Source: Paraburkholderia youngii (GTDB taxonomy: Bacteria; Pseudomonadota; Gammaproteobacteria; Burkholderiales; Burkholderiaceae). From it: a stretch of DNA of 64,000 nucleotides. This document shows positions 54,916 through 62,862 of the stretch, in pieces; positions within the stretch are counted from its first letter, which is position 1, and each line of letters opens with the position of its first letter. The stretch covers positions 1,371,089 through 1,435,088 of the forward strand of contig NZ_JAALDK010000001.1 in assembly GCF_013366925.1 (NCBI RefSeq), in the 5' to 3' direction. Both the position numbers and the translations under genes were made by a program. A model generated the notes under the pieces. That model did no database searches. It had not been told where the DNA came from and was given only the letters and a program-made list of their open reading frames with translations.

Positions 54916-55227
54916 TTACTGTCCCTTTGTATCGCTGCTGGCATCGGCGCCGGGCGTGTTCGTCGTGTCGTTCATTGGCTTCGTTGCCTTCGACTTCTTG
55001 TGATGGTGCTTCATCGACGAAGTCGAGCCCCCGGTGCTGCCCATCGCATTCGGTGCGGGCTCGTTGCCCGCCGTCGGCGCGGCGGTCGCCGCGCCATGCG
55101 CATTGCCGCCGCCGGCGCCGCTATTGCCGTTGCCGCCGCCCGTCTGCGCGAACGCGGCGCCCGACGCGAGGGCGCCCGACGCGGCCACACATGCCGCGAC
55201 CAGCCATGCCTTCGGATACTTGCTCAT
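54916..55227 (-). CDS. Small secreted Gly/Asn/His-rich protein
   Basis: 103 aa. Clear signal peptide (1-28, SKYPKAWLVAACVAASGALASGAAFA), then a low-complexity Gly/Asn/Ala stretch and a basic His/Lys patch MKHHHKKSK that may bind metal. No known domain. ATG at 55227 is preceded by GAGAGAAG. Has a -24/-12 element 70 bases upstream. Confidence 0.75.
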   Translation of the reverse strand: MSKYPKAWLVAACVAASGALASGAAFAQTGGGNGNSGAGGGNAHGAATAAPTAGNEPAPNAMGSTGGSTSSMKHHHKKSKATKPMNDTTNTPGADASSDTKGQ

Positions 55228-55297
55228 CTGGCTTCTCTCCATGAAGTAAAAAGGACGGTTGTGATCCTTCAGTTCCTGCCGCCATCGCTGAAAGTCG

Positions 55298-55313
55298 AGC
55301 AAGGCCTATGCCG
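55298..55313 (-). promoter_or_regulatory. Candidate sigma-54 promoter of the secreted-protein gene
   Basis: On the minus strand CGGCATAGGCCTTGCT; exact spacing, TTGCT at -12. Start near 55287. Confidence 0.65.
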
Positions 55314-55360
55314 CGCGATGCATGCGTCGCATGCGCGCTTCGCGCTTCGCCGGGCAGCGC

Positions 55361-55380
55361 TTGCGTCGGCATGGACGCAA
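55361..55380. promoter_or_regulatory. 20-bp inverted repeat between two sigma-54-type promoters
   Basis: TTGCGTC-GGCATG-GACGCAA: 7-bp perfect arms, 48-67 bases upstream of one promoter and about 118-137 bases upstream of the other. Position fits an enhancer site. Confidence 0.45.
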
Positions 55381-55497
55381 TAATTGCAAACGCGCTCGCA
55401 TCCTTTACGCGCGCGGCGCCTCGTCGGGAGAATGCGGCGCCGGCTGGTATCGAGAAACTGCCGAGTAACGGGGGAGCAACTGCGCCGCACGGCCCGA

Positions 55498-55513
55498 TGG
55501 AACGGCCGTTGCT
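55498..55513 (+). promoter_or_regulatory. Candidate sigma-54 promoter of the PRC-barrel gene
   Basis: TGGAACGGCCGTTGCT: GG and TTGC at exact spacing. Start near 55524, 29 bases before the ATG. Confidence 0.62.
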
Positions 55514-55552
55514 AAATGTCTCGGTACATTCACCCCATCAAAGGAGCCCATC

Positions 55553-56059
55553 ATGGTGATGCAGACCCAGACGCAAGGCGCGAACATCGTCGGCAAAGGC
55601 GCCGCGACCGCGGAAGGCCCAGGCCCGGACGTAATGGCTGCGGCTACGCTCGACGGCAACAAGGTCATCAGCAGCGACGGCGAGCACATCGGCAAGATCA
55701 AGGACATCATGCTCGACGTGCGGTCGGGCCGCATCGCGTATGCAGTGCTGTCGAGCGGCGGTTTTCTCGGCATCGGCGACAAGCTGCTCGCGATTCCGTG
55801 GAGTGCGCTGACGCTCGATACGCAGGAAAAATGCTTCGTATTGAACATGGTGGCCGAGCGCGTGAAGAACGCACCGGGATTCGATAAGGATCACTGGCCA
55901 TCGATGGCGGATCAGACGTGGGCCACCACCGTGCATCAGTACTACGGCAGCGAACCGTACTGGGGCGGCGACGTCTATACGAACCGCAACGACGTGGGCG
56001 TCGGTGAAATTCCCCCGGGTTCGTCGGATGCACCCGAGGCCGGCGGCGTGAAGCTCTGA
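55553..56059 (+). CDS. PRC-barrel domain protein
   Basis: 168 aa. AAAGGAG precedes the ATG. A PRC-barrel lies about residues 28-105 (ISSDGEHIGKIKDIMLDVRSGRIAYAVLSSGGFLGIGDKLLAIPW). The C-terminal tail is Tyr/Gly-rich. PRC-barrel stress proteins of this kind are common in soil proteobacteria; function unknown. Followed 62 bases later by the DUF3175 gene, probably one operon. Confidence 0.9.
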   Translation: MVMQTQTQGANIVGKGAATAEGPGPDVMAAATLDGNKVISSDGEHIGKIKDIMLDVRSGRIAYAVLSSGGFLGIGDKLLAIPWSALTLDTQEKCFVLNMVAERVKNAPGFDKDHWPSMADQTWATTVHQYYGSEPYWGGDVYTNRNDVGVGEIPPGSSDAPEAGGVKL

Positions 56060-56121
56060 TCGCCGAACCGACCATTTCCGATGCGTGGCCAGTCCGGCAT
56101 TCCGCTTCAGGAGCAAACACA

Positions 56122-56535
56122 ATGGCGACCCGAAAGACCAGCAGCAGATCGAAACGCCCTGTGTCGCGTGGCAAGTCGGGACGGCCACCGCGCCAGCGCC
56201 ATGCGCAGGCGCAGGCCGCGCATCGCGCCAAAACCGCGAAGTCGAGCGGCGCATCCGGCGCGAAGAAATGGTCGCATCATGTGATGGAAACGAGCGACGC
56301 GATGGACATCCAGAAGAATATTTTCAAAACCGGCAGCGCGGAGTCCATCGCGCAATCGTTGAAGCACTCGTCGACGGTGAGCCGACGACGCAAGGGCACG
56401 CCGTTTCAATCGGCGATGTCGATGCTCAATTTCTACGTCAATCGGGCGGGCCGAAACCTGCCGAAGGAGCGGCGCGATACGTTGCAACAGGCCAAGCGCA
56501 AGCTGCGCGAAGCGTTTGGACGCGAGCCGCGGTGA
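56122..56535 (+). CDS. DUF3175 protein
   Basis: 137 aa. A very basic N-terminus (about 50 residues of Arg/Lys/Ser/Ala) could bind nucleic acid. The DUF3175 core follows (KKWSHHVMETSDAMDIQKNIFK, then SAMSMLNFYVNRAG). ATG follows AGGAGC. Uncharacterised, usually found with stress genes. Second gene after the PRC-barrel protein. Confidence 0.88.
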   Translation: MATRKTSSRSKRPVSRGKSGRPPRQRHAQAQAAHRAKTAKSSGASGAKKWSHHVMETSDAMDIQKNIFKTGSAESIAQSLKHSSTVSRRRKGTPFQSAMSMLNFYVNRAGRNLPKERRDTLQQAKRKLREAFGREPR

Positions 56536-56573
56536 GCTGCCGGGATCGCGGCGGCATTACGCGGCCAGACGCT

Positions 56574-56783
56574 TCAGTCGTCGCCAGGCTGAATGCCGAA
56601 TGCACTCTGCACGGCATGACCCGGCGAAGACGATGGCGGGTTATCCGCTTCGTCGAAAGCCGACAGCACCGCGCCGATATACGTCGCGTGCCCGCTCGCG
56701 ATTTCCGATGGCGCGCGGCGAAAGCGTTCCAGTAACGCACGCATCGGCGGTCCCTCGTCCACGAAGCTATTGACCATCCCCAT
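56574..56783 (-). CDS. Possible small protein
   Basis: 69 aa with normal codon use for this DNA (third positions mostly G or C). Sequence MGMVNSFVDEGPPMRALLER, then a small-residue-rich end. No domain recognised and no clear ribosome site, so it may not be expressed. Confidence 0.35.
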   Translation of the reverse strand: MGMVNSFVDEGPPMRALLERFRRAPSEIASGHATYIGAVLSAFDEADNPPSSSPGHAVQSAFGIQPGDD

Positions 56784-56818
56784 CGCGCCGCCGATCCCCC
56801 TTATCGGTGATTCGATCT

Positions 56819-56896
56819 CACCTGCGATTTATGGGCAAGCGAGTCGTCATTGAAGGTGTCGAAACTGCAGAACTGTTTGCGTGGGTCAAGACAATC
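56819..56896 (+). pseudogene. Remnant of an EAL-domain (c-di-GMP phosphodiesterase) gene
   Basis: Plus-strand reading gives LRFMGKRVVIEGVETAELFAWV, which closely matches the EGVET loop region of EAL domains (usual form: RVVAEGVETAEQ). Nothing upstream or downstream continues the domain, so it is a fragment about 25 codons long. Confidence 0.6.
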
Positions 56897-56909
56897 GATC
56901 AGATCGACC

Positions 56910-58058
56910 TCACACCCCACCGCCGCCCACGGTCCGCTGACTCTTCCACTGCCCCTGCTGCACCTCGAACAGCGTATAAGGCGGCTTGATCAGATCCCCA
57001 TGCGGATCGAACGCGATTTTCCCCGTCACGCCCGTTACGTTCACTTTCGGGAAAGCCGCGACGATCTTCGCGCGATCGAGCGAGTCCGCGCTCTGAATTG
57101 CCTGAATCATCGCGAGCGCGGCGTCGTAGGCGAACGGCGCATACAGCTCGACATCCTGATTGAAGCGCGCCTTGTAGCGCTTGCCGAACTCCTGCGCGGA
57201 CGGCAGCTTGTCGAGCGCAGGACCGGGCTCGAGATCGCGCGTCCCCTCGCCCGCGTTGCCGGCAATCTGCAGGAACGCGTTGCTCTTCAGCGCCCCCGCG
57301 CCAAACAGTTGCGCGGGCATGCCGAGCGAGCGCATCTGCTTGACCAGCATCGCGCCTTGCTCGTCGAGTCCGCCGAAAAAAATCAGGTCGACGTTTTTCT
57401 GCTTCAACGAAGTCAGGATCGCGCGCAGATCGACCGCCTTGTCGTTCGTGAATTCGCGATCGACGACATTGCCGTTCGCCTGCTTTGCGCCCTTCTCGAA
57501 CGCATCGGCGAGGCCCTGGCCGAACGCGGTGCGATCGTCGATGATGCCGATGCGCTTCGCCTTCAACTGCTGCACCGCGAACTCGCCCGCGATCACACCG
57601 CCCACGCCGTCGTGCCCCATCGTGCGAAACACGTTCGCGAAACCCTGCGCCGTGAGCGCCGGATTCGTCGAGCCCGGCGTGATCATCGCGACGTTCGCCG
57701 TGTGATAGACGGCCGAGGCCGGAATGCTGCAGCCCGAGTTGTAATGGCCGATCACGCCGACCACGCCGTCGTCGACGAGCTTCTGCGCGACCTGGATCGC
57801 GATGCGCGGATCGGCCTGATCGTCCTGCACGTCGAGCACATATTTGACGGGTTTGCCGCCGATCATCGGATGCTTCGCGTTCGCTTCATCCACCGCGAGC
57901 TGCGCGCCGTTCTGCAGATCCTTGCCGACCCGCGCGACCGGTCCGGTCAGCGGTCCGACGAAACCGATCTTCACGATTTGCGGCTCGGCGCCGTACGACG
58001 GCGCATGCGCGCACAACATCCCAAGGGCGAGTGCGACAACCAGGTTTCTGCGTTTCAT
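56910..58058 (-). CDS. Branched-chain-amino-acid-type ABC transporter substrate-binding protein (LivK-like)
   Basis: 382 aa. Signal peptide 1-23 (RRNLVVALALGMLCAHAPSYG, cut before AEPQ), then two-lobed type I periplasmic binding fold: KIGFVGPLTGPVARVGKDLQNG, VIGHYNSGCSIPAS, and DDRTAFGQGLADAFE. The ligand is probably an amino acid or amide. No permease or ATPase gene adjoins. It follows the FAD oxidoreductase gene by 35 bases on the same strand, so it likely feeds that enzyme's substrate. Confidence 0.92.
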   Translation of the reverse strand: MKRRNLVVALALGMLCAHAPSYGAEPQIVKIGFVGPLTGPVARVGKDLQNGAQLAVDEANAKHPMIGGKPVKYVLDVQDDQADPRIAIQVAQKLVDDGVVGVIGHYNSGCSIPASAVYHTANVAMITPGSTNPALTAQGFANVFRTMGHDGVGGVIAGEFAVQQLKAKRIGIIDDRTAFGQGLADAFEKGAKQANGNVVDREFTNDKAVDLRAILTSLKQKNVDLIFFGGLDEQGAMLVKQMRSLGMPAQLFGAGALKSNAFLQIAGNAGEGTRDLEPGPALDKLPSAQEFGKRYKARFNQDVELYAPFAYDAALAMIQAIQSADSLDRAKIVAAFPKVNVTGVTGKIAFDPHGDLIKPPYTLFEVQQGQWKSQRTVGGGGV

Positions 58059-58093
58059 GATGTCCGTCCTCTTCCGTGCAGCAGTTGCGGTGG

Positions 58094-59326
58094 TTAAAAA
58101 CGACGTGGGCTGTAAGGCGCGAGATCGACCGGCGGCACGCGCCCCGCCACCAGATCGGCGACGACGCTGCCCGTCACGCCGCCCAGCGTGACGCCCAGAT
58201 GCTGATGACCGAATGCGTAGACGACGCGCGGCGACGCGCTCGACGCTCCGACGACCGGCAGGCCGTCGGGCAGGCTCGGCCGGAAACCGAGCCAGTCGCT
58301 ATCCGGTTGAGGCAATTGCGGCAGCGCGAGCCGCGCGGAGCGCGTGATCAGATCGAGCAGCGCGGCATTGCGCTGCGGTCCATAGCCGCCCAGTTCGACG
58401 GTGCCCGCGGCGCGGATGCCGCCGTCCATCGGCACCATGTAGAAGCCGCGCTCGGCCCAGCCGCACGGCCGTGAAATCAGCGACGACGTGCCGGGGAAGC
58501 GCACGTGATAGCCGCGCTCGGTATCGAGAGGTACGCGGTCGCCGCATTGGCGCGCGAAGCGGCCGGAAAATGCGCCGGCACAGACGACCGCCTGCGCGGC
58601 ATCATATGCGCGACCTGCGTCGTCGACGATGCGCACGCTGTTGGCGCCCGGCACGAGCGTGCGAACCGCGACGCGCTCATGCCGGAGGCCACGAGCGAGC
58701 AGCGCCGCGTGCAACGCCTGCAAAAAGCCGTGCGGGTCGCCGAGGAACCAGCTGCCGTTGAACAACGTGCCGTGCGCAAAGATCGGCGCGAGATTCGGTT
58801 CGAGTGCGGCAATGCCGGCGCGATCGAAGTTTTCGAAGCGCACGCCGAGCGAGCGGCGCAACGCGAGCGACGGCTGGGCCGCGTCGAACGACGCCGCATT
58901 CGAATACAGGTACAGGCATTCGCGCGGCCGCACGAAGCGCGACAGGTTATCGCTTTCGAGCATCTCGCGGTAACCGTCGAACGCGCGCGACAGCAGGCTT
59001 GCGAGCGCTCGAGCGCTGTGCTCGTAGCGCCGCGGCATCGACGCGCATAGAAAGCGCACAAGCCAAGGCGCCAGTTGCGGCAGATAGCGCCAGCGAATCC
59101 GCAGCGGACTCGTCGGCGAAAACAGGAAACGCGGCAGATTGCGGAACACCGCCGGGTTGTTCACCGGAATGCAGCCATAGTTGGCGAACGTGCCCGCATT
59201 GCCGTATGACGTGGCCTCGCCCGGACCGAGCGCGTCGAACAGCGTGACGTGGTGACCGTCGCGCATCAGCCAGTAGGCGCTCGACAGGCCGATGAAGCCC
59301 GCGCCCAGAACGGCGACTTCGCTCAT
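58094..59326 (-). CDS. FAD-dependent D-amino-acid-dehydrogenase-like oxidoreductase (DadA family)
   Basis: 410 aa from the ATG at 59326. N-terminal FAD motif VAVLGAGFIGLSSAYWL; DAO/DadA C-terminal features WLGFRPSLPDGLPVVG and FGHQHLGVTLGGVTG. Oxidises a D-amino acid or an N-substituted amino acid (D-hydroxyproline is one option) and feeds electrons to the respiratory chain. Operon with the binding protein; opposite a MocR regulator whose repeated boxes lie in the promoter region. Confidence 0.9.
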   Translation of the reverse strand: MSEVAVLGAGFIGLSSAYWLMRDGHHVTLFDALGPGEATSYGNAGTFANYGCIPVNNPAVFRNLPRFLFSPTSPLRIRWRYLPQLAPWLVRFLCASMPRRYEHSARALASLLSRAFDGYREMLESDNLSRFVRPRECLYLYSNAASFDAAQPSLALRRSLGVRFENFDRAGIAALEPNLAPIFAHGTLFNGSWFLGDPHGFLQALHAALLARGLRHERVAVRTLVPGANSVRIVDDAGRAYDAAQAVVCAGAFSGRFARQCGDRVPLDTERGYHVRFPGTSSLISRPCGWAERGFYMVPMDGGIRAAGTVELGGYGPQRNAALLDLITRSARLALPQLPQPDSDWLGFRPSLPDGLPVVGASSASPRVVYAFGHQHLGVTLGGVTGSVVADLVAGRVPPVDLAPYSPRRF

Positions 59327-59670
59327 CGCGTGCGCCGCCCGGCCGCACTGGCCGCCCGACCCGAACTTCCGCCCGATGCATCGACCGGCAGGAGCGTGCT
59401 CTGCTGCTCTGTCACGACCGTCCCTCCTGTACCACAGTTGCGCGTCGTCTTTCGACACAACGCCACACAAATCATGCTTTAATACTCACACAAAGTTTTT
59501 TTGTGTGCAATTAATTTGGCTTTGTGTGGACTTAGGTACTTTCCCCGAGCGAAACGGGCTGGCATCGTGCAGTGCGATGTACCTCCAGTTGCCGATGCGA
59601 CGACGAAGGGGTTTAGTATTGGCAGGGTCCTGCACGCTCGAACGGGATTTTGCATGGAGATTCACGCTGG
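59327..59670. other. Divergent control region between the FAD oxidoreductase and MocR genes
   Basis: 344 bases with no plausible gene. The A/T-rich centre carries four repeat boxes (59464-59528); the rest shows nothing recognisable. Confidence 0.55.
59464..59528. promoter_or_regulatory. Four symmetric TTTGTGTG boxes, candidate MocR binding region
   Basis: CACACAAA at 59464-59471 and 59487-59494, and its complement TTTGTGTG at 59500-59507 and 59521-59528. The two left boxes start 23 bases apart and the two right boxes 21 bases apart, mirrored about 59497. Confidence 0.75.
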
Positions 59671-61098
59671 ATGAAAAGCGCAATTGACCACACAAACGGT
59701 GAGGACGTGCTCCAGACAAAGGGCCGTCAGCCGACTTATCTCGAAGTGTCGCGCAGCCTCGAGGAACAAGTCCGCAGCGGCCTCTACCCGCCCGGCAGCC
59801 GTCTGCCGCCGCAGCGCGAGCTCGCGTTGGAGCTGGGCCTGAATGTCTCCACCGTGTCGCGCGCGTACAAGGAGTTGCAGGCGCGGGGGCTGATCGTCGC
59901 GAGCAAGCGGCGCGGCTCGATCGTCACCGGCGGCGCCATGCCTGCCGTGCATGCCCGCAGCGACAGCACATCTGCAAGCGGCCACGCCGACGCGAACGCC
60001 GTGCTGGACCTGACCGTGAACCGGCCCGCCACCGGTGAATTCCTCACACAGCTCGCGCGGACGATGGCGCAGATCGCGCACGATCCCCGCTATCCGCAAA
60101 CCCAGGAATATCAGCCGCCGCAGGGCCCCGAATGGGCGCGGGCCGCGGGCGCGCAATGGCTCGCCGCGCCCGGCTTCACGCCCAGCGCCGACAGCGTGGT
60201 CGTGACGAGCGGCGCGCAGCATGGCCTGTATGCGGTGCTGAGCAGCCTGATGGGGCATGAAGGCGTGATCCTGTCGGATCAGCTGACCTACTATGGCCTG
60301 AAAGCCCTCGCGCCGGTGTTTCAGTTCGAACTGGTCGGCATTCCGAGCGACGACGAAGGGCTGCTGCCCGACCGTCTCGAAGACGCGTGCCGGCATCGGC
60401 GCGTAAAGGCGATCTTCACGGTGCCGAATCTGCAGAACCCGACCGTCGTGACGATGAGCCTCGCGCGTCGCGCGGCGCTCGCCGAGATCGCGCGCCGGCA
60501 TCACATCGTGATCATCGAGGACGACGTGTACGGCCCGCTGCTGCAAGCGCGCTTGCCGACGATTGCGAGCCTGTGCCCGGAGCTGACCTTCCACATCACG
60601 TCGACCTCGAAGATCCTCGCACCGGGCCTGCGCATCGGCTATCTGCACACGCCGCCGCATGGCGCGGCGCTGGCCGCGGAAGCGGTGCGCACGACCGCGT
60701 GGATGCCCGCGCCGCTGTCCACGCTGATCGCCACGCGCTGGATCGAGGACGGCACCGCGCAGACGATCCTCGACGCGCAACGGGCCGAGTTGCGCGCTCG
60801 CCAGGAGATCGCGCGCGAACTACTGCCCGCCGAGCATCTGAAGAGCGATCCCGCATGCATGTTCGTGTGGTTGCGCGTGCCGCCGCCGTGGCGCTCGGAC
60901 GATTTCGCGGCCAACGCGCTCGCGCGCGGCGTCAACACGATGCCGGCCTCTGCGTTCGCGGTGGATCGCTCGACGGTCGAACACGGCGTGCGCATCAATC
61001 TCGCTTGCGCCGAGTCGCGCGAGCAGCTGACGCGCGGCCTGCAAATTCTCGCGCACACGCTGCGCGACCGGCCGCGCGCGCTGTTCGGCACGATCTAG
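59671..61098 (+). CDS. MocR-type regulator (GntR helix-turn-helix fused to aminotransferase domain)
   Basis: 475 aa from the ATG at 59671. N-terminal GntR winged helix about 22-85 (LEEQVRSGLYPPGSRLPPQRELALELGLNVSTVSRAY) and a fold-type-I aminotransferase domain about 110-465 with PLP-binding Lys314 (TSTSKILAPGLRIGYL) and NLQNPT. MocR proteins use PLP or its amino acid adduct as effector. Divergent from the oxidoreductase/binding-protein operon, its probable target. Confidence 0.93.
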   Translation: MKSAIDHTNGEDVLQTKGRQPTYLEVSRSLEEQVRSGLYPPGSRLPPQRELALELGLNVSTVSRAYKELQARGLIVASKRRGSIVTGGAMPAVHARSDSTSASGHADANAVLDLTVNRPATGEFLTQLARTMAQIAHDPRYPQTQEYQPPQGPEWARAAGAQWLAAPGFTPSADSVVVTSGAQHGLYAVLSSLMGHEGVILSDQLTYYGLKALAPVFQFELVGIPSDDEGLLPDRLEDACRHRRVKAIFTVPNLQNPTVVTMSLARRAALAEIARRHHIVIIEDDVYGPLLQARLPTIASLCPELTFHITSTSKILAPGLRIGYLHTPPHGAALAAEAVRTTAWMPAPLSTLIATRWIEDGTAQTILDAQRAELRARQEIARELLPAEHLKSDPACMFVWLRVPPPWRSDDFAANALARGVNTMPASAFAVDRSTVEHGVRINLACAESREQLTRGLQILAHTLRDRPRALFGTI

Positions 61099-61170
61099 AC
61101 TGCGGTGGAAGCATCGGGCGGAGCCGCTAGAATACGGCACGACCCTGCCCCTGCGAGCCGCCTTCATCCG

Positions 61171-61743
61171 ATGACTCCGTCCGACGATTCGAGCCCCTCC
61201 TCGCGCACGCCCGCCGCCGATGCGCTGTTCGCGTTCCTGAAGACGCTGCCGCTCGGCGACCGCTTGATCGAGGGCGGCTTCATGGCCGTGCAGGCGGTGG
61301 CGGGCGCGAGTCTCGCGTTCGGCATCGGCCGCGCGCTGCACACCGAGCAGGCGTTCTGGGCCGCGATCACCGCGATCGCGGTGAGCCAGCACAGCTATAT
61401 CGACACTCGCAAGCTGTCGCGCGACCAGTTCATCGGCGCGATGGTCGGCGGCATTTGCGGGCTGATCGGCACACTCGCGGGCGGCGGCCATTTTGCCGCG
61501 TACGCGGCGACCGTCGCGGCCGCGATCCTGATCTGCTGGGTCGTCAACGTCGGCAGCGCGGCGCGCCTTGGCGGCATCACCGCGACGATCATGCTGCTGG
61601 CGCCGGGCATCGGCCCCGCGTGGGACAAGGCTTTTCTGCGGCTTGCCGAAGTGACGCTCGGGACGGTCTGCGCGCTCGTGGTCGCGCGGCTGATGGCGTC
61701 GCTCGAAAGACGTGCGTTCAGCAAGGGCGAAACGCCCAAATAG
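61171..61743 (+). CDS. FUSC-family small inner-membrane protein
   Basis: 190 aa from the ATG at 61171. About five membrane helices between residues 38 and 175 (AVQAVAGASLAFGIGRAL, FIGAMVGGICGLIGTLAGG, ILICWVVNVG, GGITATIMLLAPGIG, GTVCALVVARLM). It corresponds to one membrane half of aromatic-acid exporters such as AaeB (FUSC), without the large cytoplasmic domain. Substrate unknown. Confidence 0.82.
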   Translation: MTPSDDSSPSSRTPAADALFAFLKTLPLGDRLIEGGFMAVQAVAGASLAFGIGRALHTEQAFWAAITAIAVSQHSYIDTRKLSRDQFIGAMVGGICGLIGTLAGGGHFAAYAATVAAAILICWVVNVGSAARLGGITATIMLLAPGIGPAWDKAFLRLAEVTLGTVCALVVARLMASLERRAFSKGETPK

Positions 61744-61768
61744 AATCACGCGCGCCTCGACTCTTTAG

Positions 61769-62746
61769 TCAGTCATCCGGAGCATCGTCCGTTTGCGCGC
61801 GACGCCGGTAACGTCCCGGCGTCACGCCGACGCATTGCGCAAACGCCTTGCCGAACGCCGCCTCCGACTGATAGCCGACCGCCTCGCCGATGTCCGCCGC
61901 GCTGCGTTGCGTGCGCAACAGCAGGTCGCTGGCGATCGCCATGCGGATCTGCGTCAGAAAATCCATCACGGTCATGCCCGCGCGCTCGTTGAAACGGCGC
62001 GCGTAGGTCGCGCGCGACATCGCCGCGCGCTCGCCGAGTTCGGAGATCGTCCACGCGCGTTCGGGTGCGTCGAGCATCGCTTGCACCGATGCGCCGAGTC
62101 GTGCGTCCGTCAGCAACGCGAGCATGCCGGCGCTGTCCGCATTGCGCTCGCCGTGCACGCGCAGTGCCATTGCGAACAGCGCGTGGCTCAAGGCCGTCAC
62201 GATGGTGAGCGCGCCAGGCTGACGCCGCGCCGCTTCACCGCGCATCAAAGTGATCAGCGTTTGCAATGCATCGAGCGTCTGCGCGTCCCCGAGCGACACG
62301 CGCAGCGGATCGGGCAGCGCATCGAGCAGCAACGCCGACGAACCGGGCGCATAGACGAAGCGGCCGCACAGCAGATCGACGCCTTCATGAGTCGCGGTGT
62401 GGTTGGGCGTCTGCGCGGATGTGGCGGCTTCCTCACCGTCGTTGCGCCGCACCGGCAGCATGCCGTCGTGCCCGAGCGTCAGCGGCAGGCCGCCCGACGA
62501 GCGCTTCACGTCGCGCACGCGATGCGCGGCGCCACGCGGAAACAGCATGAAATCGCCGGCCTTCAATTCGAGCTGCTCGCCGGCGGCGGTCTCGATCACG
62601 CAACTGCCGTCGAGCACCAGATGAAACGGCGCGACGCCCCTCTCCAGCGGCGCGTGATCGATATCGAATGCGCCTGATAGCAGGCAGCGAAGATCGAGAC
62701 TCGCTTGCGGCCGGGCAAGGTCGATCAGGCGACTGAGCGTGTCCAT
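61769..62746 (-). CDS. AraC-family regulator with N-terminal cupin
   Basis: 325 aa. Cupin-type N-terminal sensor about 20-190 (AGDFMLFPRGAAHRVRD) and C-terminal double helix-turn-helix about 215-318 (WTISELGERAAMSRATYARRFNERAGMTVMDFL, then IGEAVGYQSEAAFGKAFAQCVGVTPGRYRR). Divergent from the AhpD-like gene, the likely target. These AraC/cupin regulators commonly control single oxidoreductase or CMD-type genes. Confidence 0.93.
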   Translation of the reverse strand: MDTLSRLIDLARPQASLDLRCLLSGAFDIDHAPLERGVAPFHLVLDGSCVIETAAGEQLELKAGDFMLFPRGAAHRVRDVKRSSGGLPLTLGHDGMLPVRRNDGEEAATSAQTPNHTATHEGVDLLCGRFVYAPGSSALLLDALPDPLRVSLGDAQTLDALQTLITLMRGEAARRQPGALTIVTALSHALFAMALRVHGERNADSAGMLALLTDARLGASVQAMLDAPERAWTISELGERAAMSRATYARRFNERAGMTVMDFLTQIRMAIASDLLLRTQRSAADIGEAVGYQSEAAFGKAFAQCVGVTPGRYRRRAQTDDAPDD

Positions 62747-62777
62747 GAGACGAGCGCGCTAAAAGTTGAGTCGAATG

Positions 62778-62810
62778 AGTATTCAGGATATCGCGGCGCG
62801 GCGCAATACT
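62778..62810. promoter_or_regulatory. Inverted repeat between the AraC-type and AhpD-like genes
   Basis: AGTATT (62778) and AATACT (62805), 6-bp arms 21 bases apart, centrally placed between divergent genes. Possible regulator site; weak. Confidence 0.3.
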
Positions 62811-62862
62811 GTTTCCACGACGCCGGCAACCGCTGGCGCGCAACGGACCAAGGAGCACTGCC

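Larger units (their letters stand above)
55228..55552. other. Divergent control region between secreted-protein and PRC-barrel genes
   Basis: 325 bases without a gene but with a -24/-12 element for each side (55298-55313 minus, 55498-55513 plus) and, between them, an inverted repeat at 55361-55380 that could bind a shared activator. Confidence 0.55.

Noticed and set aside
55498..55513. EcfG-like GGAAC promoter before the PRC-barrel gene
   Set aside because: Only two of the sites have GGAAC; all share the -12 TTGC/TGC at fixed 12-bp distance, which fits sigma-54, and EcfG belongs to alpha-proteobacteria.
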